The notes beneath the pieces were generated by a model, which was given only the letters and a program-made list of their open reading frames with translations, was not told where the DNA came from and did not search any database. Position numbers and translations under genes: made by a program. A stretch of 41,939 nt of DNA from JAGORL01 sp964372415 (GTDB lineage Bacteria; Patescibacteriota; Patescibacteriia; UBA9934): NCBI GenBank assembly GCA_964372415.1, contig CAYJQH010000007.1, positions 1-41,939 of the forward strand, written 5' to 3'. Within the stretch, counting starts at the first letter, position 1; every line of letters starts with the position of its first letter. Positions 7,548-16,094 of the stretch are shown in pieces.

Positions 7548-8339
7548 ATGCTTGCATTTACCGGCATAGTACCGAATTCGCCTCTTCTTTTACCTTCCAT
7601 AAATCAGGACCGATTAGCTGAGATCGAAAAAACACGTGAGGCGCTGCGAGAGCTTGCTGAGGAACTGTATGTAGCCAAACCAGATACGATCGTTCTTTTT
7701 TCTGAAGCGTTAACCATGCATTCGGATGCTTTTACCGTCAATGTGGCCGATCCTTATGTGACTGACCTTTCTGCTTTTGGCGACCTTGGACATCAAAAAA
7801 AATATCACCCGGCATTCGCCTTTGTTGATGAGCTGCAGCGCACTGCTCGTGAAACAAATTTGAGCCTGACTTTAAATACGGAATCACTGTTGCATTTTGC
7901 GACCACGGTTCCGCTTGAATTCTTAACTGCTCATTTACCAGATGTCCGTGTGGTACCGATCGCGCCATCTAATTTGTCGCCAAAAGTGCATTTTGCTTTG
8001 GGCAGTTTAGTAAAAGAAGTAGCTCTTGAAACTACTGAACGAGTGGCTATCTTTGCTTGCGGCGATTTGTCGCATGCCTTGACCAAAGATTCCCCCGCCG
8101 GTAAATCGCCGTTTGGAAAAAAATACGACGAGGCCATAAAAGCCATTGTTCAACAAAAGAATTCTGCTGGTCTATTGCAGCTTGATACTGAATTAATCAC
8201 GGGAGCTCATGATGCTGTTTATCGTCAATTGTGTATGCTTTTTGGAGTCTTAGAAGGAGTTGATTGTGTACCTCATGTTTTAAACTACGAGGCTCCGTTT
8301 GGCGTCGGTTATTTAGTTGCTGACCTTCATCTAAAATAA
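7548..8339 (+). CDS. LigB-like (class III extradiol dioxygenase / AmmeMemoRadiSam B-like) protein, metal ligands partly lost
   Basis: The 263-residue protein follows the fold pattern of LigB-type extradiol dioxygenase subunits and the related AmmeMemoRadiSam protein B. The conserved blocks are IVPNSPLLLPSI (7-18), TIVLFSEAL (47-55), ACGDLSHALT and the C-terminal EAPFGVGYLVA. In the family the first block carries Pro-His and the second Ser-Pro-His, both metal ligands. Here they read Pro9-Asn10 and Ser52-Glu53-Ala54. The third block with Asp/His and the last Glu remain. The enzyme is therefore probably not an iron dioxygenase; it may bind another ligand or be structural. No AMMECR1 or radical SAM partner is nearby. 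It starts 2 bp after the transglycosylase-like gene, so both sit on one transcript. Confidence 0.75.
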   Translation: MLAFTGIVPNSPLLLPSINQDRLAEIEKTREALRELAEELYVAKPDTIVLFSEALTMHSDAFTVNVADPYVTDLSAFGDLGHQKKYHPAFAFVDELQRTARETNLSLTLNTESLLHFATTVPLEFLTAHLPDVRVVPIAPSNLSPKVHFALGSLVKEVALETTERVAIFACGDLSHALTKDSPAGKSPFGKKYDEAIKAIVQQKNSAGLLQLDTELITGAHDAVYRQLCMLFGVLEGVDCVPHVLNYEAPFGVGYLVADLHLK

Positions 8340-8389
8340 ACTAGACGTCAAGATATAATTTGTGTCTGTCACGTCTCAGTAATAGTCAT

Positions 8390-10033
8390 GTGTTCGCGCA
8401 TATCATAATTATTGCCCGACTTCCGAGGAGGCTGGCTTTTTTTGATTATGCTGTTCCGTCTAATTTAGATGTGGACGTTGGAGATATCGTTGAGGTACGG
8501 TTCAGGAATAGAATAACCCTTGGCGTAGTCTCGGGGATGAGTACATCTTCAACTATCAATCAGCCGCAATCAATTAGCCAGGTAGTGCAGCGTAAATTTT
8601 TAACTCCGCAAGACCTTAAACGTTACCAAATAATTGCCGACCACCTTGAGCAATCAGTAGGGGCAATTATTTTGTCAGCCCTTGGTCGAACACTACTGGA
8701 TAATCAATTACCAACAATCCAAGCTAAAGAGCGAGCCAGTGTTAGCCGTGAGCTCTTGAGTGACGTTCAGGTCTATTTGGACATCATCAAACATCAAGAC
8801 ACAACAGTGATTGCTGATACCTTAGAGGCCGGAATTCTGGTGGCTAAGGGATTACGTAAAAGTTGTCATGATCAACTTCTGATTCTTGTTCCCCAAGAGA
8901 GAGATGTTGATTTAATCTCGCAAAATATTGATCTAGGTCCCTCGACAGCTCGACTACATGGCAAAACTAAAGATAAAGATAGAGGGGCGATTATCGTAAA
9001 ATGGCAAAACGGAGGCCTGAAGACGCTCATCGCTAGTCGGCAAGGAGCTCTTTTGCCAGTCCACAAACTTGAGGCTGTAGTGGTGCTTCGTTCAGGTCAT
9101 AAGGAATACCGGAGCGAGCGACGTAACCCTCGTTTTGATGCTCGCGAGGCAGTCAAACTACTAACCGCCGAGCATCAGGCAAAACTCGTCTTCGTAGATG
9201 ATTTACCGCGACTTGAAGAGGCGGCAGACATTGTTTTACCCAAGCGAATTATTATCGATTCAAAAATCATCGACCTCACAGCGCAAGAAGAGAGAACGTC
9301 TCACCCCTGGCTAAGTTATACGCTTCTTGAAGAGATAAAAAAGGCTTTACAAAGCCAAAAAAAAGTGCTACTCTGCTTCAACCGTAAAGGCGTAGGTAAG
9401 CGTTTACAATGCGCTAGTTGTGGTCATTTACCAACCTGTGGTACTTGTGGTCAGCCGCCAGTTTTGCGTCGCGACGACCTCGTCTGTCCTAGCTGCGGCA
9501 CCGAGATGTGGTATCCGAAGTCGTGTTCTAAATGCGGCGGTAAAAAGTTGAAATTTCAAGGACTTGGCAAAACAAAGATTGCTGAAACCTTGAAGGAGCT
9601 CTTTCCTGCTATCACAATTGCTGAGATCGAAAAGGGAAAAACAAAAGAAACCTCGGCTCAGATTCTAGTTGCAACCGAGTACTTTTTTACAAGCGTTATC
9701 GGACTCTTCCCAGCCAAGATTTTCGGCTTAGTGGCTGATATGGCACCTGACCTCTCGCTCTTTGCTGATGATTTTAGAGCGCAAGAAACGGCGATTCGTA
9801 AATTTCTTCGCTTGAAGAATTTGGCCAACACACAAAACGCTGTTTGCTTGATTCAGTCTTGGATGCCGGAAGTTTTCCGTAATGCTCAACAGATAAAAAA
9901 ATTCATCACCAAAGAACTTGCCACTCGGGAACGATTCAAGTTACCACCCTACCGAGCACGTGTTACGGAAACAAAAAATAATCAAGGTAAAACAATCTTG
10001 ATATACGACGGTCCATATGATGGCAAAAGTTAA
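8390..10033 (+). CDS. PriA-like primosomal protein, degenerate helicase
   Basis: A 547-residue relative of PriA (primosomal protein N'). The N-terminal DNA-binding domain is recognisable (FFDYAVPSNLDVDVGDIVEVRFRNR-type sequence near residues 18-40), and the zinc region is intact, with repeated C-x2-C pairs (CASCGHLPTCGTCG, CPSCGT, CSKCGG). The helicase motifs are gone: where Walker A should be the sequence is TTVIADTLEAGILVA, without GxGKT, and the DEEH box is replaced by LRSGHKEYRSE. It likely binds DNA forks or partner proteins without ATP-driven unwinding. The start is uncertain: GTG at 8390 or TTG at 8360. A TATAAT at 8354-8359 would put the transcript start after the TTG, so I prefer 8390. 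It overlaps def by 17 bp, forming the unit priA-like/def/fmt. Confidence 0.82.
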   Translation: MFAHIIIIARLPRRLAFFDYAVPSNLDVDVGDIVEVRFRNRITLGVVSGMSTSSTINQPQSISQVVQRKFLTPQDLKRYQIIADHLEQSVGAIILSALGRTLLDNQLPTIQAKERASVSRELLSDVQVYLDIIKHQDTTVIADTLEAGILVAKGLRKSCHDQLLILVPQERDVDLISQNIDLGPSTARLHGKTKDKDRGAIIVKWQNGGLKTLIASRQGALLPVHKLEAVVVLRSGHKEYRSERRNPRFDAREAVKLLTAEHQAKLVFVDDLPRLEEAADIVLPKRIIIDSKIIDLTAQEERTSHPWLSYTLLEEIKKALQSQKKVLLCFNRKGVGKRLQCASCGHLPTCGTCGQPPVLRRDDLVCPSCGTEMWYPKSCSKCGGKKLKFQGLGKTKIAETLKELFPAITIAEIEKGKTKETSAQILVATEYFFTSVIGLFPAKIFGLVADMAPDLSLFADDFRAQETAIRKFLRLKNLANTQNAVCLIQSWMPEVFRNAQQIKKFITKELATRERFKLPPYRARVTETKNNQGKTILIYDGPYDGKS

Positions 10034-10514
10034 GACCCTGCCGCTCCTCAAGAATCCTGATAAAAAGCTTCGAAAAGTTTCGCAGTCTGTTTTGCTTGAG
10101 CGCGTGAATTCTGACGAACTGAAAGATCTCATTGCAAGGCTCAAAGAAACGATGAAAAAAGAAAACGGTGTTGGCATTGCAGCCCCGCAGGTGGGCCTTC
10201 ACGAACGGGTCATTATCGTGGACAAAAACGGTCAGCCAACCGCCTTTATAAATCCGGAAATCATTGAAACTTCTTTTAAACTTGTGGACAGCGAGGAAGG
10301 TTGTTTATCGGTGCCTGGCTATTGGGGAATTGTTAAGCGCCATCGTTCGGTTAGGGTTAGAGCCATAGATGAACAAGGCAAATCGGCTGAACTCAAAGCT
10401 AACGGTTTGTTGGCGATTATTTTTCAGCACGAAATTGATCATTTAAACGGCGTTTTATTTATTGACCGAGCCGAGGAGCTTTATGAAACTAACGGTAAAC
10501 AGCTCGCAGTATGA
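10017..10514 (+). CDS. def: peptide deformylase
   Basis: Metalloenzyme that removes the formyl group from the N-terminal methionine of nascent proteins at the ribosome exit. All three family motifs are present: GIAAPQVG, EGCLSVPG (the Cys is a metal ligand) and QHEIDHLNG (both His are ligands and the Glu is catalytic). It has 165 residues, within the normal range. Two adjacent ATGs (10017 and 10020) are possible starts; both overlap the end of the PriA-like gene. The stop codon overlaps the fmt start (ATGA), so def and fmt are translationally coupled, which suits two enzymes that remove and add the same group. Confidence 0.97.
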   Translation: MMAKVKTLPLLKNPDKKLRKVSQSVLLERVNSDELKDLIARLKETMKKENGVGIAAPQVGLHERVIIVDKNGQPTAFINPEIIETSFKLVDSEEGCLSVPGYWGIVKRHRSVRVRAIDEQGKSAELKANGLLAIIFQHEIDHLNGVLFIDRAEELYETNGKQLAV

Positions 10515-11431
10515 AGACGCGTGTCGTCTTTTTTGGCACCCCCGATTTTGCCGAAGAATTCCTCAAAGGCTTAATTGCTGACTCAGCTTTTGAGGTTGTG
10601 GCTGTTGTAGCGCAACCCGATGCGGTGGTTGGTCGAAACAAGATTTTGACTGCCCCACCTACAAAGCTTCTTGCTTTTGAGCACGGCATCCCTGTTTTTC
10701 AACCGCTAAAAATGAAAGATTCAGAATTCCTCGCCGCGCTCAAGAATTTAAAACCAGACAGCGGTGTAATTATAGCTTTTGGACGCATCTTACCTAAAGA
10801 TTTATTGGCTTTGTTTAAATTTGGCTGCGTTAATGTTCACCCTTCTCTCCTACCCAAATGGCGTGGTCCGTCACCGGTTCAGGCGGCTATTGCCGCCGGC
10901 GACGAGGTCTCTGGCGTTTCTGTCATGCTAATAGATGAAGAGATGGATCACGGACCAATTTTAAAACAGGTTGAGGTACCGATCACTCATGACGATACCC
11001 AGTTATCATTTAAAAAGAAGATCGTTGACGTTGGTGTTCCGGCGCTACTTGAATCATTAAAAGATCTTGTTAGCGGTCAACTCATTCCACAAGAACAAGA
11101 TCATTCACGAGCGACCTACTGTAAACTTTTGACGCGAAGCGATGGCGAAATAAATTGGCAGGAGCCAGTTAGGGTTATTTTAAGGAAAATTAATGCTTAT
11201 AACCCGTGGCCTGGAACATGGTCAGGCCAGCTTAAAATCTTTGCTGCTCGTGAGTCAGAGGTCGTATTACCACCCGCACAAGTTGATGTTAACAATGGTC
11301 GTCTGCTCGTTGGTACCGGGTCAACCGCAATTGAAATCACTGAACTACAACCTAGAGGTGGCAAGCGAATGCAGACGGCTGACTTTTTGCGTGGGCGACC
11401 ATCACTTGACAGTTTATTGAAAGATCTTTAA
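10511..11431 (+). CDS. fmt: methionyl-tRNA formyltransferase
   Basis: Formylates Met-tRNA(fMet) with 10-formyl-tetrahydrofolate before initiation. 306 residues, normal length. The N-terminal formyltransferase fold starts RVVFFGTPDFAEEFL; the catalytic stretch VNVHPSLLPKWRGPSPVQ contains the expected Asn, His and Ser-Leu-Leu-Pro signature, and GVSVMLIDEEMDHGPIL carries the catalytic Asp region. The C-terminal OB-like domain is present (NAYNPWPGTW, ITELQPRGGKRM). It begins inside the def stop codon and ends with a 4-bp overlap with the convergent DM13 gene. Confidence 0.97.
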   Translation: MKTRVVFFGTPDFAEEFLKGLIADSAFEVVAVVAQPDAVVGRNKILTAPPTKLLAFEHGIPVFQPLKMKDSEFLAALKNLKPDSGVIIAFGRILPKDLLALFKFGCVNVHPSLLPKWRGPSPVQAAIAAGDEVSGVSVMLIDEEMDHGPILKQVEVPITHDDTQLSFKKKIVDVGVPALLESLKDLVSGQLIPQEQDHSRATYCKLLTRSDGEINWQEPVRVILRKINAYNPWPGTWSGQLKIFAARESEVVLPPAQVDVNNGRLLVGTGSTAIEITELQPRGGKRMQTADFLRGRPSLDSLLKDL

Positions 11432-11919
11432 TTAAAACTTGCGTAGCTAAAAAGTACTCTAAAAGCACGACACCAAACGAGGACGGTATCGTATTTTTCT
11501 AAATCAGTGTTTGTCGGAATTTCATAATTTATGCTTCCCTCGGTTGCCTTTAGTGGACCAAGATCGATAAAATCGTCATTCGTCGTGTCGGTTGAAAGAT
11601 AAACCCGCAAATCTGGTCCGTTAATAGTTTTAAAATTCTCAAAGCGAACGAAACTTTTGTTATCTACCAGAATGAGCTGCGCGTTTCCGGCAACTTCGTG
11701 TGCTTGCGGAACGAAGTCTGCGCTATTCACAATTCCCTCAATGATACCCTGGCCGTTTCCTACCTTAGACTCTTCTGGCATCAAGGAGCTATCTTCAGAA
11801 AGTGGCGAGGCTTCATGCATTTCAACATTTCTCCAAAACGGACTAATTGTGTAATACGCAAAGACGATTAATGGTACGACAACGATGAATCCAATGATAA
11901 TATTTTTATTTAGTGACAT
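11428..11919 (-). CDS. membrane-anchored DM13-domain protein
   Basis: 163 residues. One N-terminal hydrophobic segment (about 8-25, IIIGFIVVVPLIVFAYY) anchors the protein, leaving the rest outside the cytoplasm. The remainder matches the DM13 domain: AGNAQLILVDNKSFVRFE, NGPDLRVYLSTD, FIDLGPLKATEGSINYEIP and the C-terminal VLVWCRAFRVLFSYA with its conserved Cys. DM13 domains have been proposed to take part in redox or electron-transfer reactions at the cell surface; the biochemical role is not settled. It is the last gene of the minus-strand glycan cluster, 5 bp after the ligase gene, and overlaps fmt by 4 bp. Domain call is strong; function unknown. Confidence 0.88.
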   Translation of the reverse strand: MSLNKNIIIGFIVVVPLIVFAYYTISPFWRNVEMHEASPLSEDSSLMPEESKVGNGQGIIEGIVNSADFVPQAHEVAGNAQLILVDNKSFVRFENFKTINGPDLRVYLSTDTTNDDFIDLGPLKATEGSINYEIPTNTDLEKYDTVLVWCRAFRVLFSYASFN

Positions 11920-11924
11920 AATTA

Positions 11925-13514
11925 CTATTGTCGCATAGCTAAGTTAGTTGAGGTGCTTGGTGTGCGGGTTAGGCTGGTCACGACGGCAGTCTCTGAGGCC
12001 AAGGGTTTACTTGACCAATCATAGAACGGAAGCACAAAAAGTAGAAATCCTAGTCCGATTGGATGATTAAGATAAGGTGTAAAAATGTTTGTCACATAAA
12101 ACGCAAGAACCGCACAAAAAGCGCCAAGGGCCAACCAATCATTAGGCTTTAGGAATAGTGTTTCGATAGTTTTAAAGCCAACGTTGACCAAATACCAAAC
12201 AAAGGCCAAAAGACCGAGAATACCCATTTTTAGCCACACATCATGAAACCCCCATTCAAAACGATAGGTCGTTACTTCCCCACTTGGAAATTCAGCCCGT
12301 ACTCGTGGATCGTCAGAAACAAAAGTTACTGTTTCACCAAAACCTGAGCCCCAAATTGGCTTGGCAAGAATTTCTTCGATCATTGGTGATAAAAGCTGCC
12401 AACGACTGGAAACAGCTAGGTTACGGGTGTCGCCAGAGTCTTCTTGATAAAAAGCGGCCTGTGTAAGATCTGGTCTAGGAGGTATAGGCAGAATAATAAG
12501 AAAAATTAACGTAATCAGTGTGAGAATGCCTGCCACGATTTCGAGTAATTTAATTTGTATCAGTTTACGCCTTGGAACTCGTAGAATAATAAGACCGAGA
12601 GTTAGAATTATCGCCCCACCTAACAAGCCCAAGATTAAACTCCGCGAAAGACCAACGAAAAAACCAGCAAAGGACAAGGTCAAAATTAGCATACGAATCA
12701 TAATTGCCTTTATTGGCGAGGTTATTTGTTTGGGTTCGAAGTATAAGTAACCGGCAAACATGAGAATAAAAGCAGAGACAATAGCCTGTGACTGTTCAAA
12801 AATTCTGAAATACCATGGTGCACCAGGAAGAAGCTGACTTACTTTGTCGTCAGTAAGCAAAGTTATTTCAGCCAAACGAGTATCGCGAACGAAAGTGTAA
12901 AGTTCGTGTAGTGTCTTACCGGGTAGATGAGTAAAAGCAAAAAGCAGAAGAAGGCTTGAAACAGCTACCCATATGGCTCCAGAAAATAGCGTCATTAGTA
13001 GTAATCGCTTTTCTTTTTGACCCCAATTTATCGAGGCTAAAGGCAAAATGTAAAGGAGGGTGAGGTAACCATTCATGTCGTCGAAGGCAGCAGAAAAATC
13101 ATTGCTGTTAAAGCCCTTAAGCGTGCCAAGAATTACTGTAAAAAGGAGAAGAAGTATCGGCAAATCACGCGCTTCATTAGGCATGAGTCTAAGGCGTTTG
13201 GTGATCAGGCTAATGGCCCAGGCAATCATTACTGCGCCAAAGATTATTATTCGTAAGCTCCAACTAAAATCAAAAACCGTAGCCGCAATCAGGTGTCCAT
13301 GACCGCCAACAAAAATTTCAAGAAACGCCAGGGCTAGTCCATGAACAGGCGAATGGTAGCTAACGGCAAAAACCGCGAGACCAATAAGTCCGAGGAGAAC
13401 AATCGAAAAAGTATTCTGATGAAGGGCAAAAGCTCCTAAGCCGTGCAAAATAATTAAGCCCAGCCAGACCCAGAGAATTCGTTTATCAAACCATTGTTTG
13501 AGCAAATCGCCCAT
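11925..13514 (-). CDS. O-antigen ligase / polymerase-like membrane protein
   Basis: 529 residues with about 12 hydrophobic segments throughout and a large extracytoplasmic loop near residues 345-425. The loop ends in the sequence FHDVWLKMGILGLLAF, which matches the WaaL/Wzy-type signature of a His followed by a Gly-rich helix (PF04932 family). Such enzymes join or polymerise undecaprenyl-linked oligosaccharides on the outer side of the membrane. The N-terminus is cytoplasmic (MGDLLKQWFDKR). It follows the glycosyltransferase gene after 6 bp and is the polymer-assembly step of this cluster. Whether it ligates or polymerises cannot be told from sequence. Confidence 0.85.
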   Translation of the reverse strand: MGDLLKQWFDKRILWVWLGLIILHGLGAFALHQNTFSIVLLGLIGLAVFAVSYHSPVHGLALAFLEIFVGGHGHLIAATVFDFSWSLRIIIFGAVMIAWAISLITKRLRLMPNEARDLPILLLLFTVILGTLKGFNSNDFSAAFDDMNGYLTLLYILPLASINWGQKEKRLLLMTLFSGAIWVAVSSLLLLFAFTHLPGKTLHELYTFVRDTRLAEITLLTDDKVSQLLPGAPWYFRIFEQSQAIVSAFILMFAGYLYFEPKQITSPIKAIMIRMLILTLSFAGFFVGLSRSLILGLLGGAIILTLGLIILRVPRRKLIQIKLLEIVAGILTLITLIFLIILPIPPRPDLTQAAFYQEDSGDTRNLAVSSRWQLLSPMIEEILAKPIWGSGFGETVTFVSDDPRVRAEFPSGEVTTYRFEWGFHDVWLKMGILGLLAFVWYLVNVGFKTIETLFLKPNDWLALGAFCAVLAFYVTNIFTPYLNHPIGLGFLLFVLPFYDWSSKPLASETAVVTSLTRTPSTSTNLAMRQ

Positions 13515-13520
13515 AACTGT

Positions 13521-14369
13521 TTACTGTCGCCTTAAAAAGGCGCTAAGATATCCTAAAATAATAAACAATGGCGTAAGAAGCCACAAGACGCACCATGGAA
13601 AAAATCCGTTATGTTTTTTTATGTATTTTCGAAGGCTTTCTCGAACCCATTTTTGCTTGCGAATGGTGCCGAGCTTGCTGAAAGAATGTCCTTTATGATG
13701 CGTAATTTGAACCTCAGCATAATGCCGAATTTTCCAGCCGGCGTCATACGCCATTTTGCAATAATCAACCTCTTCGTACCAAATGAAATATCGTTCATCG
13801 AGCAAACCGATCGTTTCCAGAAGGCGACGACGGATGAACATAAAAGCACCCATGAGGGAGTTAACGTCGTGCGTTGTGTGAACGTCGACGTCCTGCATGG
13901 TGTAGCGGTTAAGAACTGATGGCAGGAGATGTGGGAACTTGAAGAGGACCAGGAGTTGATTCCCAAGACTTGGAAAGCGACGGCGGCTGTCCTGAATTTC
14001 ACCATTTGGATATCGAATGATGCCGCTCGCTATGCCCACGTCCGTATCCTGGTCTAAATGACTAAGCATTTTTTGTAAAACATCTGGCTCAAACTCAGTA
14101 TCGGGGTTGAGGAGGAGGGCGTAACGACCTTTAGCCAGACGTAGTCCTTGATTTACGGCGTAAGCGAACCCCTTATTCCCATGATTAGCGATGTACATCG
14201 CGTCAGGTAGTGCTTGTTTGAGCTCCTGTTCTGTCTCCTCCCGATCAGCATTATCTGTCACGATGACCTCAAAACTTAGACCGGTACTTTTTTGCAGACT
14301 CAAAAAACAGCGACGGAGTACCTCGACATCTTCTTTGAAGGTCACGATAACAACCGAAAGATCAAGCAT
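13521..14369 (-). CDS. family 2 glycosyltransferase, rhamnosyltransferase-like
   Basis: 282-residue cytoplasmic GT-A enzyme. The N-terminus reads LDLSVVIVTFKEDVEVLRR; FEVIVTDNAD holds the nucleotide-sugar site; GNKGFAYAVNQGL and LLLNPDTEFEPDVL contain the N-x-G-F and DxD-like (NPDTE) signatures typical of WbbL-type rhamnosyltransferases. RRRLLETIGLLDERYFIWYEEVDYC contains the acceptor-side Glu-Glu-Val-Asp motif. A basic, hydrophobic C-terminus (about 245-282, WCVLWLLTPLFIILGYL) probably binds the membrane. It overlaps the upstream GT2 gene by 8 bp. The sugar donor is a family-level guess. Confidence 0.9.
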   Translation of the reverse strand: MLDLSVVIVTFKEDVEVLRRCFLSLQKSTGLSFEVIVTDNADREETEQELKQALPDAMYIANHGNKGFAYAVNQGLRLAKGRYALLLNPDTEFEPDVLQKMLSHLDQDTDVGIASGIIRYPNGEIQDSRRRFPSLGNQLLVLFKFPHLLPSVLNRYTMQDVDVHTTHDVNSLMGAFMFIRRRLLETIGLLDERYFIWYEEVDYCKMAYDAGWKIRHYAEVQITHHKGHSFSKLGTIRKQKWVRESLRKYIKKHNGFFPWCVLWLLTPLFIILGYLSAFLRRQ

Positions 14370-15081
14370 GTAAGTGATGTTTCTTTACAATAACACGCTT
14401 TGCTTGCTCGTATTTAGTGATTTGTTTAGGCCTCCAGCCAAGTTTTTGCCAGGGAATCAGGTAAATTACTTTGGGCAACCATGAAGTTCCAATACGCGAT
14501 GCACCGTGAATGCCAACCTTAAACAAGGTTTGTGGCACCAACACCCCTATCTTTCCTTGTTCAAGCATCGTTAGCCACACATCCCAGTCTTGGAGGCGAC
14601 GTATAGCGTTATCGAAACCAGGAAAGTCGATGCGACGAATGAGCGAAGTAGTATGAATGAAATTAGTTTTCCTCAAGCGTTCAGCAGAGAAAGGTAGACC
14701 TGCAAAGTGTTTCCAACCAAACCAAAAGCCACAATACGCATAACTTACTTCAGGATGTTCCTGAAGCGACTCAAACATCGTTTCGAGCATACGTGGCTTC
14801 ATAACAACGTCTGCATCACAAAAAATAACGTATTCTCCTTTGGCTTCGGCAGAGCCACGATTACGAGCTGGGTTTGAACCACTATTTTCCTGCCGAATAA
14901 CGGTTACTCGATCTTTATACTGACTTAGTACTTCGTGAGTGTTATCGGTCGAGCCATCGTCAACTACGATTACCTCAATATTTGGGTATGACTGTGCTAA
15001 GACCGCCTCAAGGCATGTGGGCAGCGAGGTAGCGTGTTGATAGGTGGGAATAACGACGGAAATAAGTGGGCTCATAGGCAT
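14362..15081 (-). CDS. family 2 glycosyltransferase
   Basis: 239 residues, GT-A fold. ISVVIPTYQHATSLPTCL, VIVVDDGSTDNTHEVL and the metal-binding FCDADVVMKPRML (a D-A-D motif) are clear; RRLQDWDVWLTMLEQG carries the downstream catalytic-base region. No membrane segments. It overlaps the GT4 gene upstream by 10 bp and the next GT2 by 8 bp, so the cluster is tightly coupled in translation. An alternative start two codons in (MSPLIS) is possible. Donor and acceptor are unknown. Confidence 0.9.
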   Translation of the reverse strand: MPMSPLISVVIPTYQHATSLPTCLEAVLAQSYPNIEVIVVDDGSTDNTHEVLSQYKDRVTVIRQENSGSNPARNRGSAEAKGEYVIFCDADVVMKPRMLETMFESLQEHPEVSYAYCGFWFGWKHFAGLPFSAERLRKTNFIHTTSLIRRIDFPGFDNAIRRLQDWDVWLTMLEQGKIGVLVPQTLFKVGIHGASRIGTSWLPKVIYLIPWQKLGWRPKQITKYEQAKRVIVKKHHLHA

Positions 15082-16094
15082 GATCGAAGTTTCTCCATCT
15101 GTGCGCGACGAGTAAAGTTCGCCCTTACAAAAGCTGGACCTTGGCTACCGAGTTTTTTTCGAAGTTCGGGGTCTGACACAAGTTTCCTGAGCGCCTCAAA
15201 AAGTGCATGTGGTATGTCGTCGACGAGCATTCCCGTTTCATTATCTTTTATAGCTTCGTCGACACCGGGATGACGCGTCGCGACAACCGGTAGGCCAAAC
15301 AGCTGGGCTTCCAGGTAAGCGATGCCAAAGCCTTCACGATCGTGTTCGGTTTTGCTGGTTGGCATGACAAAAATGTCTGCCTGACGGTAAACCTCGGCGA
15401 GCTCGGTGTCCTCGAGATTCCCACTGAGAATCACGCGATCTTCGAGTTCTCTACGCTGTATCTCGGCCTCAATTTGTGAACGCATAGGTCCCTCGCCGAC
15501 GATGACATAGTTTACACCCGGCAGCTCAGCAAGCGCTTGAAGAACCTTCAGGTGGCCCTTACGTTCCACTAATCGTGCCACGGTCAGGAGCGTCATAACT
15601 TCCCCTCCATTCATGGAGGGGGTTAGGGGGGAGGTAGCGGCAGAAGCATTCAGCATTTCATCACTCACCACCGGATACACCACCATGGGTTCAGATGCCA
15701 ACGGAACAAACTGACGTACCTCGGCAGCTAAAGCCTTTGAATTTGTCACGATACCCGTGGCGCGTTCCAAGATCCGCCTAGTGAGCCAGCGCTTCCAGAC
15801 ATTGCGACGAGCAAGATCAAAATCAAGTCCATGGAGAAAAATAATATATGGATGTCCGCCAATAAATGAGGTTAACCAAGTAACAGTTCCAACAGGCAGG
15901 ATATTGTGTACCCAGACGTTGTTGATCTCTAGATGGCGCTTCCAGATAGCTGAAAAGATTGCCGGGTAAGAAGCGCTCGTTAGATGTTCGACTATGACCT
16001 CATTCGGAAACGTTTGAGCAATGGCTTCAATATAACGAGCAATGCCTCCCTGATTTGTTTTTGGTTCAATCGTTAGTAGGAGCACTCGCGGCAT
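15072..16094 (-). CDS. family 4 glycosyltransferase with a palindrome-coded insert
   Basis: 340-residue GT-B enzyme. The N-domain starts PRVLLLTIEPKTNQGGIARY with the Gly-rich acceptor loop; the C-domain has TVARLVERKGHLKVL, VIVGEGPMRSQIE and the donor-binding E-x7-E motif in EGFGIAYLEA. At the N/C-domain linker the protein carries an odd stretch, AASAATSPLTPSMNGGE, encoded by a C/G-rich palindrome (15602-15621); family members usually go straight into TVGRLV there. The insert is in frame and both domains look complete, so activity is expected. It overlaps the flippase gene by 29 bp. Confidence 0.9.
   Translation of the reverse strand: MPRVLLLTIEPKTNQGGIARYIEAIAQTFPNEVIVEHLTSASYPAIFSAIWKRHLEINNVWVHNILPVGTVTWLTSFIGGHPYIIFLHGLDFDLARRNVWKRWLTRRILERATGIVTNSKALAAEVRQFVPLASEPMVVYPVVSDEMLNASAATSPLTPSMNGGEVMTLLTVARLVERKGHLKVLQALAELPGVNYVIVGEGPMRSQIEAEIQRRELEDRVILSGNLEDTELAEVYRQADIFVMPTSKTEHDREGFGIAYLEAQLFGLPVVATRHPGVDEAIKDNETGMLVDDIPHALFEALRKLVSDPELRKKLGSQGPAFVRANFTRRAQMEKLRSCL
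15602..15621. repeat. in-frame palindrome within the GT4 gene
   Basis: Perfect 9-bp arms CCCCTCCAT (15602-15610) and ATGGAGGGG (15613-15621), 2-nt spacer, followed on the plus strand by a G-rich run with TTAG in the middle. Encodes PSMNGG on the minus strand in the inter-domain linker. Confidence 0.8.

Noticed and set aside
8354..8359. Separate promoter for the PriA-like gene
   Set aside because: TATAAT is perfect but no -35 box fits at 16-18 bp; used only as weak evidence for the GTG start.
13611..14005. Long antisense ORFs within the glycosyltransferase gene
   Set aside because: Their translations have no motifs and mirror codon bias of the real gene.
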